A stretch of DNA of 5,580 nucleotides from Pseudomonadota bacterium. Its GTDB lineage: Bacteria; Pseudomonadota; Gammaproteobacteria; Steroidobacterales; Steroidobacteraceae. The DNA is taken from positions 1 through 5,580 of the forward strand of contig JAEWLQ010000027.1 in the NCBI GenBank assembly GCA_023457495.1. The letters are read 5' to 3'. The translations under genes and the position numbers were made by a program. The notes under the pieces were generated by a model. That model ran no database searches and was not told where the DNA came from. It was given only the letters and a program-made list of their open reading frames with translations. The number at the start of each line of letters is the position of its first letter. The first letter of the stretch is position 1. Of the stretch, positions 1-5,580 are shown one piece after another.

Positions 1-96
1 GTTGGTGCCGGGTGAGAAATCGCTGAGTTAGCTCGCGTGCGGTGGATCCATTCAGGGCCGGCGCGCTAACTCAGCGATTTCTCACCCGGCACCAAC
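1..96. repeat. Perfect 32-bp inverted repeat (long hairpin element)
   Basis: Bases 1-32 are the exact reverse complement of 65-96, with a 32-nt spacer (33-64) holding a GGATCC. The repeat starts GTTGGTGCCGGG and ends GAGTTAGC. The same sequence occurs a third time at 5545-5576, and the arm at 65-98 shares 34 bp with that copy. A stem this long could form a cruciform in DNA or a strong hairpin in RNA and might separate transcription units, but no T-tract follows, so it is not a standard intrinsic terminator. It resembles paired REP/REPIN-type or MITE-type elements in having two inverted copies around a short spacer. I do not recognise the family, and the 5' boundary is unknown because the window starts at it. 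Confidence 0.93.
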
Positions 97-101
97 CATA
101 C

Positions 102-149
102 ATCAAAAGCGATCAGATGCCGTCATCGGCGAGCATGGGGCGTTTTGAT
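102..149 (+). promoter_or_regulatory. Possible structured leader of the glycosidase-like gene
   Basis: Between the repeat and the first gene, ATCAAAAGC (102-110) can pair with GC-G-TTTTGAT (140-149) with one bulged G. A smaller GCCG-TCAT-CGGC hairpin lies inside at 119-130. The outer 3' strand ends in a TTTT run just before the preferred ATG at 166, so attenuation or occlusion of the translation start is conceivable. No promoter hexamers stand out in 97-165 and no riboswitch class is recognised. Structures of this size can arise by chance. Confidence 0.2.
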
Positions 150-165
150 TTGGCACACTCGGGTG

Positions 166-2403
166 ATGTTGAAGCGCGTACTGCAAGGCTGCGTGATCGC
201 GGTGTTCTCGATGCCGGCGCTCGCCGCGCGGATCCAGGGCACGCCCATCGATCGGCACGCGCTCGTGACGCGCCACAATCCGACGATCACGGCCATCGAT
301 CCCGCCGCGCCGTTCATGGTGGGCAACGGCAGCATCGGGTTCACCGCGGACATCACGGGGCTGCAGACTTTCCAGGAGCCGTATTCGCCGCTGGCGCCGC
401 TGATGACCCAGGCGCAATGGGCGTGGCACAGCTTTCCGAACCCGAAGAATTTTCGCATCTCGCAGGCCAGCCGGCCGCTCACGGTGCGCGGGCAGAAGCT
501 CTGGTATCCGTATCTCGAGAACTGGGAGCAGGCGAACGCGCCCGAGATCAAGTGGCTGCGCGACAACCCGCATCGCTTCTCGCTCGGCCGTCTCGGCCTG
601 CGGCTGCTGCGCGCGGATGGTTCGGAAGCCGCGTTCACCGATCTCTCGCAGACCAGGCAATCGCTCGACATGTGGAGCGGCCGGCTCACGAGCCGATTCC
701 TGTTCGACGGTCAGCCGGTCGAGGTCGAAACCTCCGTGCATCCCACGCGCGACATCATCATCGTGCGCGTCGCCTCGCCGCTGCTCACCGACGGGCGCGT
801 CGGATTCACGCTGAAATTTCCCGGCGTGTCGCCCAACCTCAATCCGGACCCCGCGGACTGGACACATCCCGAGTCGCACGTCACGCAGGAAATCTCGCGA
901 AATGCGGAAGGTTTGAAGCTTGCGCGCGGACTTGACGACACGCACTACTCGGTCGTCGTGACCGCGGATCGCGATCTCTCGATCGAAAAGGCCGCGCCGC
1001 ACGATTACCGCATCACCGCGCCGCGCGGCAATACGCTCACGCTGCTCGTGGAGTTCGCGCAGAAGCCGCCCATGACCGCGCCCGCCACGGAGGCCGCGCG
1101 CGAAGCCGTGGCCGCGTGGTGGCAGGGTTACTGGAAGGATGGCGGCGTCATCGACTTCACCGGCAGCAAACATCCGCGCGCCCGCGAGCTCGAGCGCCGC
1201 ATCGTGCTGTCGCAGTACCTCGCCGCGATCAACGCCGCGGGCACGGTGCCGCCGCAGGAAGAGGGCTTGTTCTCGAATAGCTGGAACGGCAAGTTCCATC
1301 TGGAGATGCACCTCTGGCACGCCGCCCACTTCGCGGTGTGGGGCCGGCCCGAGCTGCTCGAGCGCAGCATGCCGTGGTACTTCGCGAATCTCGAGGGCGC
1401 GAAGGAGCGCGCGAAGTCGCGCGGCGTGCGTGGCGCATGGTGGCCCAAGATGGTAGGGCCGGAAGGGCGCGAATCACCCAGCACCGTGAACCCGTTCATC
1501 ATGTGGCAGCAGCCGCATCCTATCTACCTCGCCGAGGCGATCTACACGGCACGCCCCACGCGCGCGACACTCGAGAAGTACAAACCCCTCGTGTTCGAAA
1601 GCGCGGAGCTGCTCGCAACCTGGCCGTACTTCGACAAGAAGACGCAGCGATTCATCCTCGGTCCGCCGATCATTCCCGCGCAGGAGAACTTTCCGCCGCT
1701 GACCACCTACAACCCCACGTTCGAGCTCGAGTACTGGCGCTTCGGCGTCGCCACCGCGCAGAAGTGGCGCGAGCGGCTCGGGCTGCCCAGGAACAAGGAG
1801 TGGGACAACCTGCTGTTCCGCCTTTCCAAACTACCCGAGAAGGACGGCCTCTACCTCGCCGCCGAATCGCAGCCCGACCTGTGGGAGCGCGCCCGCTCGC
1901 CCGAGTGCCAAGGCAAAGCCGCCGAAAGTTGCCCGAACCGCGACCATCCCTCGTTCGTCGCCGCGCTCGGCTTGCTGCCGGGCATGGGCGCCGATCGCGA
2001 GACCATGCGCCGCACGCTGAAAGAAGTCGTCAATACCTGGGACCTGCGCCAGACCTGGGGCTGGGACTGGCCGATGCTCGCGATGACCGCGACGCGACTC
2101 GATGAACCCGAGATGGCCGTGGACTTCCTGCTGACCGACGCGAAGAACTTCCAGTTCGGCGTGTCCGGCATGACGCCGCGCGTGCACGTGGTCGCGGACG
2201 CCGCGCCGCACGCGGCCGGCATCGGCGTGGATGGGCCCGGCTATCGCCGCGCCGCGGAGACCTACTTTCCCTCGAACGGTTCGCTGCTGCTGGCCGCCGC
2301 GCTGATGGTGGCTGGCGGCAGTGGCGAGGGCGCGCTCAATCCCGGCTTTCCCGCGGACGGACAGTGGATAGTGCGCAGCGAGGGGATAATCCCGCTGCCC
2401 TAG
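166..2403 (+). CDS. Exported six-hairpin glycosidase-like protein (GH65/GH95-like fold), uncharacterised
   Basis: This gene encodes about 745 residues. A Sec signal peptide is visible: basic MLKR start, hydrophobic core at residues 8-16 and an ALA cleavage site at residue 20, so the protein is probably periplasmic. An N-terminal part (about 25-300) carries VGNG at 52-55, recalling the GNG motif in the beta-sandwich of GH65/GH95 enzymes. The C-terminal part looks like an alpha-helical toroid, with WNGKFHLEMHLWH at 373-385, an acidic FELEYW at 519-524 (E520, E522), E507 in PAQE, DHP near 593-595 and WGWDW at 631-635. One of these glutamates may be the general acid, but I cannot assign it. Cys581 and Cys589 could form a disulfide. 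The likely role is glycan cleavage, substrate unknown. The ATG at 166 is preferred because it gives a normal signal peptide; a TTG at 145 and GTG at 163 are in-frame alternatives, and no start has a strong Shine-Dalgarno. The gene converges with the TonB-like gene. Fold call fairly sure; activity unknown. Confidence 0.8.
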   Translation: MLKRVLQGCVIAVFSMPALAARIQGTPIDRHALVTRHNPTITAIDPAAPFMVGNGSIGFTADITGLQTFQEPYSPLAPLMTQAQWAWHSFPNPKNFRISQASRPLTVRGQKLWYPYLENWEQANAPEIKWLRDNPHRFSLGRLGLRLLRADGSEAAFTDLSQTRQSLDMWSGRLTSRFLFDGQPVEVETSVHPTRDIIIVRVASPLLTDGRVGFTLKFPGVSPNLNPDPADWTHPESHVTQEISRNAEGLKLARGLDDTHYSVVVTADRDLSIEKAAPHDYRITAPRGNTLTLLVEFAQKPPMTAPATEAAREAVAAWWQGYWKDGGVIDFTGSKHPRARELERRIVLSQYLAAINAAGTVPPQEEGLFSNSWNGKFHLEMHLWHAAHFAVWGRPELLERSMPWYFANLEGAKERAKSRGVRGAWWPKMVGPEGRESPSTVNPFIMWQQPHPIYLAEAIYTARPTRATLEKYKPLVFESAELLATWPYFDKKTQRFILGPPIIPAQENFPPLTTYNPTFELEYWRFGVATAQKWRERLGLPRNKEWDNLLFRLSKLPEKDGLYLAAESQPDLWERARSPECQGKAAESCPNRDHPSFVAALGLLPGMGADRETMRRTLKEVVNTWDLRQTWGWDWPMLAMTATRLDEPEMAVDFLLTDAKNFQFGVSGMTPRVHVVADAAPHAAGIGVDGPGYRRAAETYFPSNGSLLLAAALMVAGGSGEGALNPGFPADGQWIVRSEGIIPLP

Positions 2404-2425
2404 ACCGGCACGGAAGAGCGCCTGC

Positions 2426-2947
2426 CTACTTCAGCTGCGTGAACGTCAGCGCCAGCGGAAACTGCATCTGGCACTTCTTCCCGTCGCAGATCGCGGGCTT
2501 GAACTTCGTCAGAAGCAGCACCTCGGAAATGAACTTCGTGATGTCACGCCCGGGTGATTTGAAGACCTGCACTTCCTTCGCCTTTCCGTCCGCTCCTACC
2601 GTGACCGCCAGGAACAATTCGCCGTGAGCGACGTGCGCGATGTTGCGTCCCTTGTTGATCGCCTTGTAGATAGGCCCGAGTCCATCGACGGGAAACGGAG
2701 GCTCGTCGCCCGGCGCGATGTACTCGTACCAGCCGTGCACGATGGCCTTCTCTTCGGGCGACAACTCGTAGTAGTCCCGATTGAGCGCGATGTCCGATCG
2801 GGTGACGCCGTCCCGGATGAACAGCGTGCCGGTCCGGGCCTGCTGTTCCCTGACCCGGTATTCCGGCGTCGATTGCGCGGACGAAACCGGCTCGAGGACC
2901 GCCAGTGCGAGGGAGGCGGCCAATAGCGGACGTACCTTGCCGAACAT
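2426..2947 (-). CDS. Small exported protein with TonB C-terminal-like domain
   Basis: This gene encodes 173 residues. Residues 1-24 form a Sec signal peptide (basic start, LLAASLALAVL core, SSA at 22-24), so the mature protein probably begins QSTPEY and lies in the periplasm. The middle (about 30-100) is polar and unfamiliar. Residues about 100-172 match the TonB C-terminal pattern: GELFLAVTVGADGKAKEVQV strand-turn-strand, then a helix, then KFKPA and a final strand. Known TonB proteins use this domain to contact outer-membrane receptors, but they have an uncleaved N-terminal anchor and a proline-rich spacer, which I do not see here. Cys154 and Cys159 (CDGKKC) could form a disulfide. The start at 2947 is supported by AGGA (complement of 2955-2958) seven bases upstream. 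The gene is divergent from the LysR regulator and may be under its control. It is probably not a full energy transducer; receptor binding or periplasmic scaffolding are inferences. Confidence 0.8.
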   Translation of the reverse strand: MFGKVRPLLAASLALAVLEPVSSAQSTPEYRVREQQARTGTLFIRDGVTRSDIALNRDYYELSPEEKAIVHGWYEYIAPGDEPPFPVDGLGPIYKAINKGRNIAHVAHGELFLAVTVGADGKAKEVQVFKSPGRDITKFISEVLLLTKFKPAICDGKKCQMQFPLALTFTQLK

Positions 2948-2981
2948 GTGGATATCCTGAAAAACCTGTGCCTTGAAGCGA

Positions 2982-3011
2982 ATGATGAGGCCCCCGGGCG
3001 GGGTCGGGCAA
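2982..3011 (-). promoter_or_regulatory. Candidate promoter of the TonB-like gene
   Basis: Read on the minus strand, TTGCCC (complement of 3006-3011) and CATCAT (complement of 2982-2987) each match the -35 and -10 consensus at four of six bases, with an 18-bp spacer. The start codon at 2947 lies about 35 bases downstream. The match is modest and the call tentative. Confidence 0.25.
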
Positions 3012-3041
3012 TCGGCCTTTCTCGCGATTTGCGCTCGATTG
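3009..3041. promoter_or_regulatory. CAATCG-N21-CGATTG dyad, possible regulator site
   Basis: CAATCG (3009-3014) and CGATTG (3036-3041) form a perfect 6-bp inverted pair. A further CGATT at 3025-3029 lies 11 bp, one helical turn, before the right half-site. The left half overlaps the candidate -35 of the TonB-like gene. LysR regulators often bind several half-sites one turn apart, so autoregulation is plausible. The spacing does not fit the classical T-N11-A motif, and chance cannot be excluded. Confidence 0.25.
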
Positions 3042-3079
3042 TTGGACTGGCGCGGCGCGACGAGTGAAGATCCGCGGTC

Positions 3080-4051
3080 ATGACCCTGACCGAACTCCGC
3101 TACATCGTCGCATTGGCCCAAGAGCAGCATTTCGGCCGCGCGGCCGAACGCTGCCACGTGAGTCAGCCGACGCTGTCCATCGCCGTCAAGAAGATCGAGG
3201 AAGAGCTCGGCGTCCTGTTCGAACGCGGCAAGCAGAAGATCCTTCCGACGCCGCTCGGCCGCAAGATCGTCGAGATGGCGGGACGCGTGCTCGAGCAGGC
3301 GGCCGCGATCAAGGACGTCGCCGAAGCGGACAAGGAACAGCTGGAAGGTCCGATCGCCCTCGGTACGCTGCCGACCATCGGTCCCTATCTGCTGCCGCAG
3401 TTCATCCCGCTGCTGCAGGAGACGACTAACAAGCTGTCGCTGTACGTGGAGGAGGGCTCCGTGGCCGAGCTGGCGACCAAGCTGCGCAACGGCGACCTCG
3501 ACGCGATCCTGGTCACGCTGCCCTTCGCCGAGGCGGACGTGGTCACCCAGCCACTGTTCGACGAGCCCTTCATGCTGGTGCTGCCCGCCGATCACCGCCT
3601 GGCTAACAAGGTCACGATCAGCGCCCAGGACCTCGCGCCCTCCGAGCTGCTGCTGCTCGGCGAGGGCGACGCGATGCGCGAGCAGATCCTGGCCGCCTTC
3701 CCGCACCTGAATCCCCAGCGCGCCGAAGGCGCCGGCGTGCGCACCTTCACGCAGGGCGCCACGCTCGAGACTTTGCGGCACATGGTGGCCTCCCGGCTGG
3801 GCGTGACCATCCTGCCGCAGACCGCGGCCGAGGCCCCGCTTTATGCCCCCAATCTGCTGGTGACCCGGCCTTTTGCGAACCCGGTCCCAAAACGCAGCCT
3901 GGCGCTGGCCTGGCGCGTGAGTTTTCCGCGACATAAGGCCATAGATCTGCTGCGCCGGGCCATCCAGGCGAGCAGTTCGGCGTATTGGAATTACAATACG
4001 GCCCGCGCCCAGGAAACCCCGGGCGTCATGGTGGAAAACCGGAACTGGTGA
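3080..4051 (+). CDS. OxyR-like LysR-family transcriptional regulator lacking the redox cysteines
   Basis: This gene encodes 323 residues. A LysR winged helix-turn-helix occupies about 1-60 (HFGRAAERCHVSQPTLS at 17-33), followed by a linker helix and an effector domain from about 90 to 295. Similarity to E. coli OxyR is clear in EGPIALGTLPTIGPYLLP, PLFDEP and ATLETLRHMVAS. Aligned from memory to E. coli OxyR, with a one-residue offset, the peroxidatic C199 is A198 and the resolving C208 is F207. H198 is D197 and T129 is V128; T100 is kept as T99. The only cysteine, C25, is in the DNA-binding helix region. It should therefore not act by the OxyR disulfide switch. A tail of about 27 residues after 296 goes beyond the usual OxyR end. 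It is divergent from the TonB-like gene and its TGA overlaps the halogenase ATG. The Shine-Dalgarno is weak (GAAG about ten bases before the ATG). Family call is firm; the ligand is unknown. Confidence 0.93.
   Translation: MTLTELRYIVALAQEQHFGRAAERCHVSQPTLSIAVKKIEEELGVLFERGKQKILPTPLGRKIVEMAGRVLEQAAAIKDVAEADKEQLEGPIALGTLPTIGPYLLPQFIPLLQETTNKLSLYVEEGSVAELATKLRNGDLDAILVTLPFAEADVVTQPLFDEPFMLVLPADHRLANKVTISAQDLAPSELLLLGEGDAMREQILAAFPHLNPQRAEGAGVRTFTQGATLETLRHMVASRLGVTILPQTAAEAPLYAPNLLVTRPFANPVPKRSLALAWRVSFPRHKAIDLLRRAIQASSSAYWNYNTARAQETPGVMVENRNW
3981..4000. promoter_or_regulatory. CGTATTG-N6-CAATACG palindrome with TACAAT -10-like hexamer inside regulator codons
   Basis: A perfect 7-bp inverted repeat with a 6-bp centre lies in an AT-rich island within codons 301-307 of the regulator. 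TACAAT (3992-3997) matches the -10 consensus at five of six bases and sits 53 bases before the halogenase ATG. No convincing -35 is placed 16-18 bp upstream. The symmetry is even-spaced, so it resembles a site for a LacI- or TetR-type dimer more than a LysR T-N11-A site. It may be an operator/promoter serving the halogenase alone. Confidence 0.4.
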
Positions 4052-5535
4052 TGCAGCCCATCAAAAAGATAATCATCGTCGGCGGCGGCACGTCGGGGTG
4101 GCTGGCGGCTTCGATGCTCTGCCATCACCTCAAGCGCGAGCTGTGCCAGGTCGAGCTGATCGAGTCCGAAGAACTCGGCACCATCGGCGTCGGCGAATCG
4201 ACCGTGCCGCCCTTCGTGGGCCTCATCCAGCGCCTCGGCATCGACGAGCAGGAATTCATTCGCGCCGTCGACGGGACGTACAAGCTCGGCATCAAGTTCG
4301 TCGGCTGGCGCGAGCGCAGCGATTCGTACTTCCACCCGTTCGGCGTGATCGGCAAGCCGATCGGCAGCCACGACTTCTACCAGTGCTGGCTCAAGGCGCG
4401 CGCGCAGGGCGACACCTCGAACCTGCAGGACTTCTCGCCGTGCAACGTGATGGCGGAGCAGGGGCGCTTCTTCCACCCGGCCAAGGCGCGCAACACGCCG
4501 ATCGGCGGGGCCAACTACGCGTTGCACGTCGACGCACTGCTGGTCGCGAAGTACCTGCGTGATTATGCCGAGGCGCGCGGACTCACGCGCACCGAGGGCA
4601 AGGTCGTCGAAGTGCGCCAGCGCGACGATGGATTCATCTCGAGTGTCGTGCTCGCGGATGGGCGCGAAGTGCAGGGCGATTTCTTCGTCGACTGCACGGG
4701 CTTTCGCAGCCTGCTGATCGGCAAGACACTCGGCGTCGACACCGTCGACTGGTCTAACTATCTGCCCTGCGACCGCGCGGTGGTGGTCAAGACGGAGAAC
4801 AAGGGTCCGCTCGCGCCGTATACGCGCGCGACGGCGCAGCCGGCCGGCTGGAGCTGGCGCATCCCGCTGCAGCAGCGCACGGGCCAGGGTTACGTGTATT
4901 CGAGCCGCTTCGCGAGCGACGCGGCCGCGCGCGCCACGTTGCTGCGTACGCTGGATTCCGCGGCCATCGAAGAGCCGCGCTTCATTCCGTACACCACCGG
5001 GCACCGGCGCCAGTTCTGGAAGCACAACTGCGTGTCGCTGGGTCTCGCGTCCGGCTTCATCGAGCCGCTCGAGGCGACGTCCATCCATCTGATCGCGCGC
5101 GGCATGGATTTCCTGCTGCGCTACTTCCCGGACCGCGACTGCGATCCGGCGCTGATCCGCGAATACAACCGGCGCATGACCGCGGACTTCGAGGAAGTGC
5201 GCGACTTCATCGTGCTGCACTACCAGGCCACGCAGCGCGACGACACGCCGTTCTGGCAGTGGTGCCGGAACATCCCGCTGCCGGAAACCCTGCGCGAGCG
5301 CATCGAGCTGTTCCGCGCGCACGGCGCGATGCGCGAGGGCGTCGACGAACTGTTCCGCGCGTCGAGCTGGCAGTCCGTGTTCGAAGGCATGGGCATCCGC
5401 CCGCACGCTCATTGCCCGCGCGTCGAGAACCTCGACTACTCGCAGATCGAACAGACCCTGCGCAACGCCAAGGCCGCCATCGCCGGCATGGTCGAGCACC
5501 TCCCCACCCACGAACAATTCCTCAAGACCGCATAG
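4051..5535 (+). CDS. FAD-dependent halogenase (tryptophan halogenase family)
   Basis: This gene encodes 494 residues, slightly shorter than PrnA-type enzymes. The dinucleotide-binding GGGTSGW (11-17) starts a flavin fold. GVGEST (46-51) and the lysine in TYKLGIKF (K78) match the catalytic lysine region (K79 of PrnA/RebH). WSWRIP (267-272) is the family's WxWxIP signature. EPLEATSIH (338-346) carries the conserved glutamate (E341; E346 of PrnA), with alanine instead of the serine that follows it in PrnA. Such enzymes use reduced FAD, oxygen and chloride or bromide to make hypohalous acid that the lysine delivers to an aromatic substrate. No signal peptide is seen, so it is cytoplasmic. The HPFG and TSIHLI features suggest the clade found near TonB-dependent receptors, including bacterial indole brominases, so free tryptophan need not be the substrate. 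No flavin reductase gene is visible. The ATG at 4051 overlaps the regulator's stop (TGATG), implying translational coupling; GTG 4048 is an alternative. The repeat begins 8 bp after its stop. Confidence 0.93.
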   Translation: MQPIKKIIIVGGGTSGWLAASMLCHHLKRELCQVELIESEELGTIGVGESTVPPFVGLIQRLGIDEQEFIRAVDGTYKLGIKFVGWRERSDSYFHPFGVIGKPIGSHDFYQCWLKARAQGDTSNLQDFSPCNVMAEQGRFFHPAKARNTPIGGANYALHVDALLVAKYLRDYAEARGLTRTEGKVVEVRQRDDGFISSVVLADGREVQGDFFVDCTGFRSLLIGKTLGVDTVDWSNYLPCDRAVVVKTENKGPLAPYTRATAQPAGWSWRIPLQQRTGQGYVYSSRFASDAAARATLLRTLDSAAIEEPRFIPYTTGHRRQFWKHNCVSLGLASGFIEPLEATSIHLIARGMDFLLRYFPDRDCDPALIREYNRRMTADFEEVRDFIVLHYQATQRDDTPFWQWCRNIPLPETLRERIELFRAHGAMREGVDELFRASSWQSVFEGMGIRPHAHCPRVENLDYSQIEQTLRNAKAAIAGMVEHLPTHEQFLKTA

Positions 5536-5542
5536 GCGCGGT

Positions 5543-5576
5543 TGGTTGGTGCCGGGTGAGAAATCGCTGAGTTAGC
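5543..5576 (+). repeat. Third copy of the 32-34-bp repeat, downstream of the halogenase
   Basis: Bases 5545-5576 are identical to 1-32, and 5543-5576 match the reverse complement of 65-98 over 34 bp. It is inverted relative to the 65-98 copy, so the four genes are enclosed by inward-facing copies. It starts 8 bp after the halogenase stop codon. Only four bases (TGGC) follow before the window ends, differing from the TCGC after copy 1, so a second arm like that at 65-96 may follow outside the window. Confidence 0.93.
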
Positions 5577-5580
5577 TGGC

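Larger units (their letters stand above)
2948..3079. promoter_or_regulatory. Divergent promoter region between TonB-like gene and LysR regulator
   Basis: This 132-bp gap separates two divergently transcribed genes. LysR regulators commonly bind such a gap to repress themselves and activate the divergent neighbour. It contains a GC-rich stretch (about 2988-3008) and an AT-richer patch with CGATT-type repeats (3009-3041). I see no OxyR-type ATAG/CTAT array. A good -10 for the regulator (plus strand) is not apparent. Confidence 0.6.

Noticed and set aside
1..96. CRISPR array or standard intrinsic terminator
   Set aside because: There is only one inverted pair, not spaced direct repeats, and no T-tract follows the stem.
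166..195. LQGC near the start of the glycosidase-like protein as a lipobox
   Set aside because: The cysteine is residue 9, before the hydrophobic core and not after it, and glutamine is unusual at that position. The ALA site at residue 20 fits ordinary signal peptidase better.
42..935. 297-codon plus-strand frame starting in the repeat spacer
   Set aside because: It is out of frame with the glycosidase-like gene over most of its length, is rich in Arg, Ala and His, and has no motif.
103..1329. 408-codon antisense frame opposite the glycosidase-like gene
   Set aside because: It has Arg/Glu-rich shadow composition, no domain, and overlaps a well-supported gene on the other strand.
2404..2425. 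Terminator between the convergent glycosidase-like and TonB-like genes
   Set aside because: Only a 4-bp GGCA/TGCC pairing is possible and there is no T-tract on either strand.
2426..3934. Long minus-strand open frame running from the TonB-like gene back through the whole regulator gene (502 codons)
   Set aside because: Only its last 173 codons make a recognisable protein with a signal peptide and Shine-Dalgarno. The upstream part is antisense to the clear LysR gene, lies open because of GC bias, and has low-complexity Arg/Gln/Gly/Leu composition.
3991..5517. 508-codon antisense frame across the halogenase gene
   Set aside because: Its composition is dominated by Arg, Ala, Val, Asp and Glu with no recognisable motif, and the plus strand encodes a halogenase with all signature motifs. 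It is a codon-bias shadow.

Overview
The window reads as a high-GC proteobacterial fragment. The strong G/C third-position bias leaves long shadow frames open on the opposite strand. The gene types point to a gammaproteobacterium of the Xanthomonadales/Steroidobacter kind, or an alphaproteobacterium such as Caulobacter: an exported six-hairpin glycosidase-like protein, a TonB C-terminal-domain protein, an OxyR-type LysR regulator and a TonB-receptor-clade flavin halogenase. This placement is inferred from gene content, not from a phylogenetic marker.

Layout: 1-96 is a perfect 32-bp inverted repeat around a 32-nt spacer, and a third copy lies at 5543-5576, directly after the last gene. All four genes therefore sit between inward-facing copies of one repeat, and the window begins and ends in that repeat. 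Bases 97-165 are a short leader that could fold. 166-2403 (+) encodes an exported protein of about 745 residues resembling six-hairpin glycosidases (GH65/GH95-like fold). 2426-2947 (-) converges on it with a 22-bp gap and encodes a small exported protein with a TonB C-terminal-like domain. 2948-3079 is a divergent promoter region. 3080-4051 (+) encodes an OxyR-like LysR regulator. 4051-5535 (+) encodes an FAD-dependent halogenase whose start codon overlaps the regulator's stop codon (TGATG).

There are three transcription units: the glycosidase-like gene, the TonB-like gene, and the regulator-halogenase pair. The LysR regulator is divergent from the TonB-like gene and coupled to the halogenase, so it is the natural candidate to control both. 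Aligned from memory to E. coli OxyR, it has lost both redox cysteines (C199 to A198, C208 to F207) and two peroxide-pocket residues (T129 to V128, H198 to D197), so it probably senses something other than peroxide. A 20-bp palindrome with a TACAAT -10-like hexamer lies inside the regulator's last codons and may be a separate promoter/operator for the halogenase.

The most interesting points are the cysteine-less OxyR-like regulator coupled to a halogenase, the operator-like palindrome inside its coding tail, the TonB-type domain on a protein with no visible membrane anchor, and the perfect repeats bracketing the block. No transposase, integrase, RNA gene, CRISPR array or known defence module is visible. 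The case for a new system rests on this unusual combination and not on any single gene.
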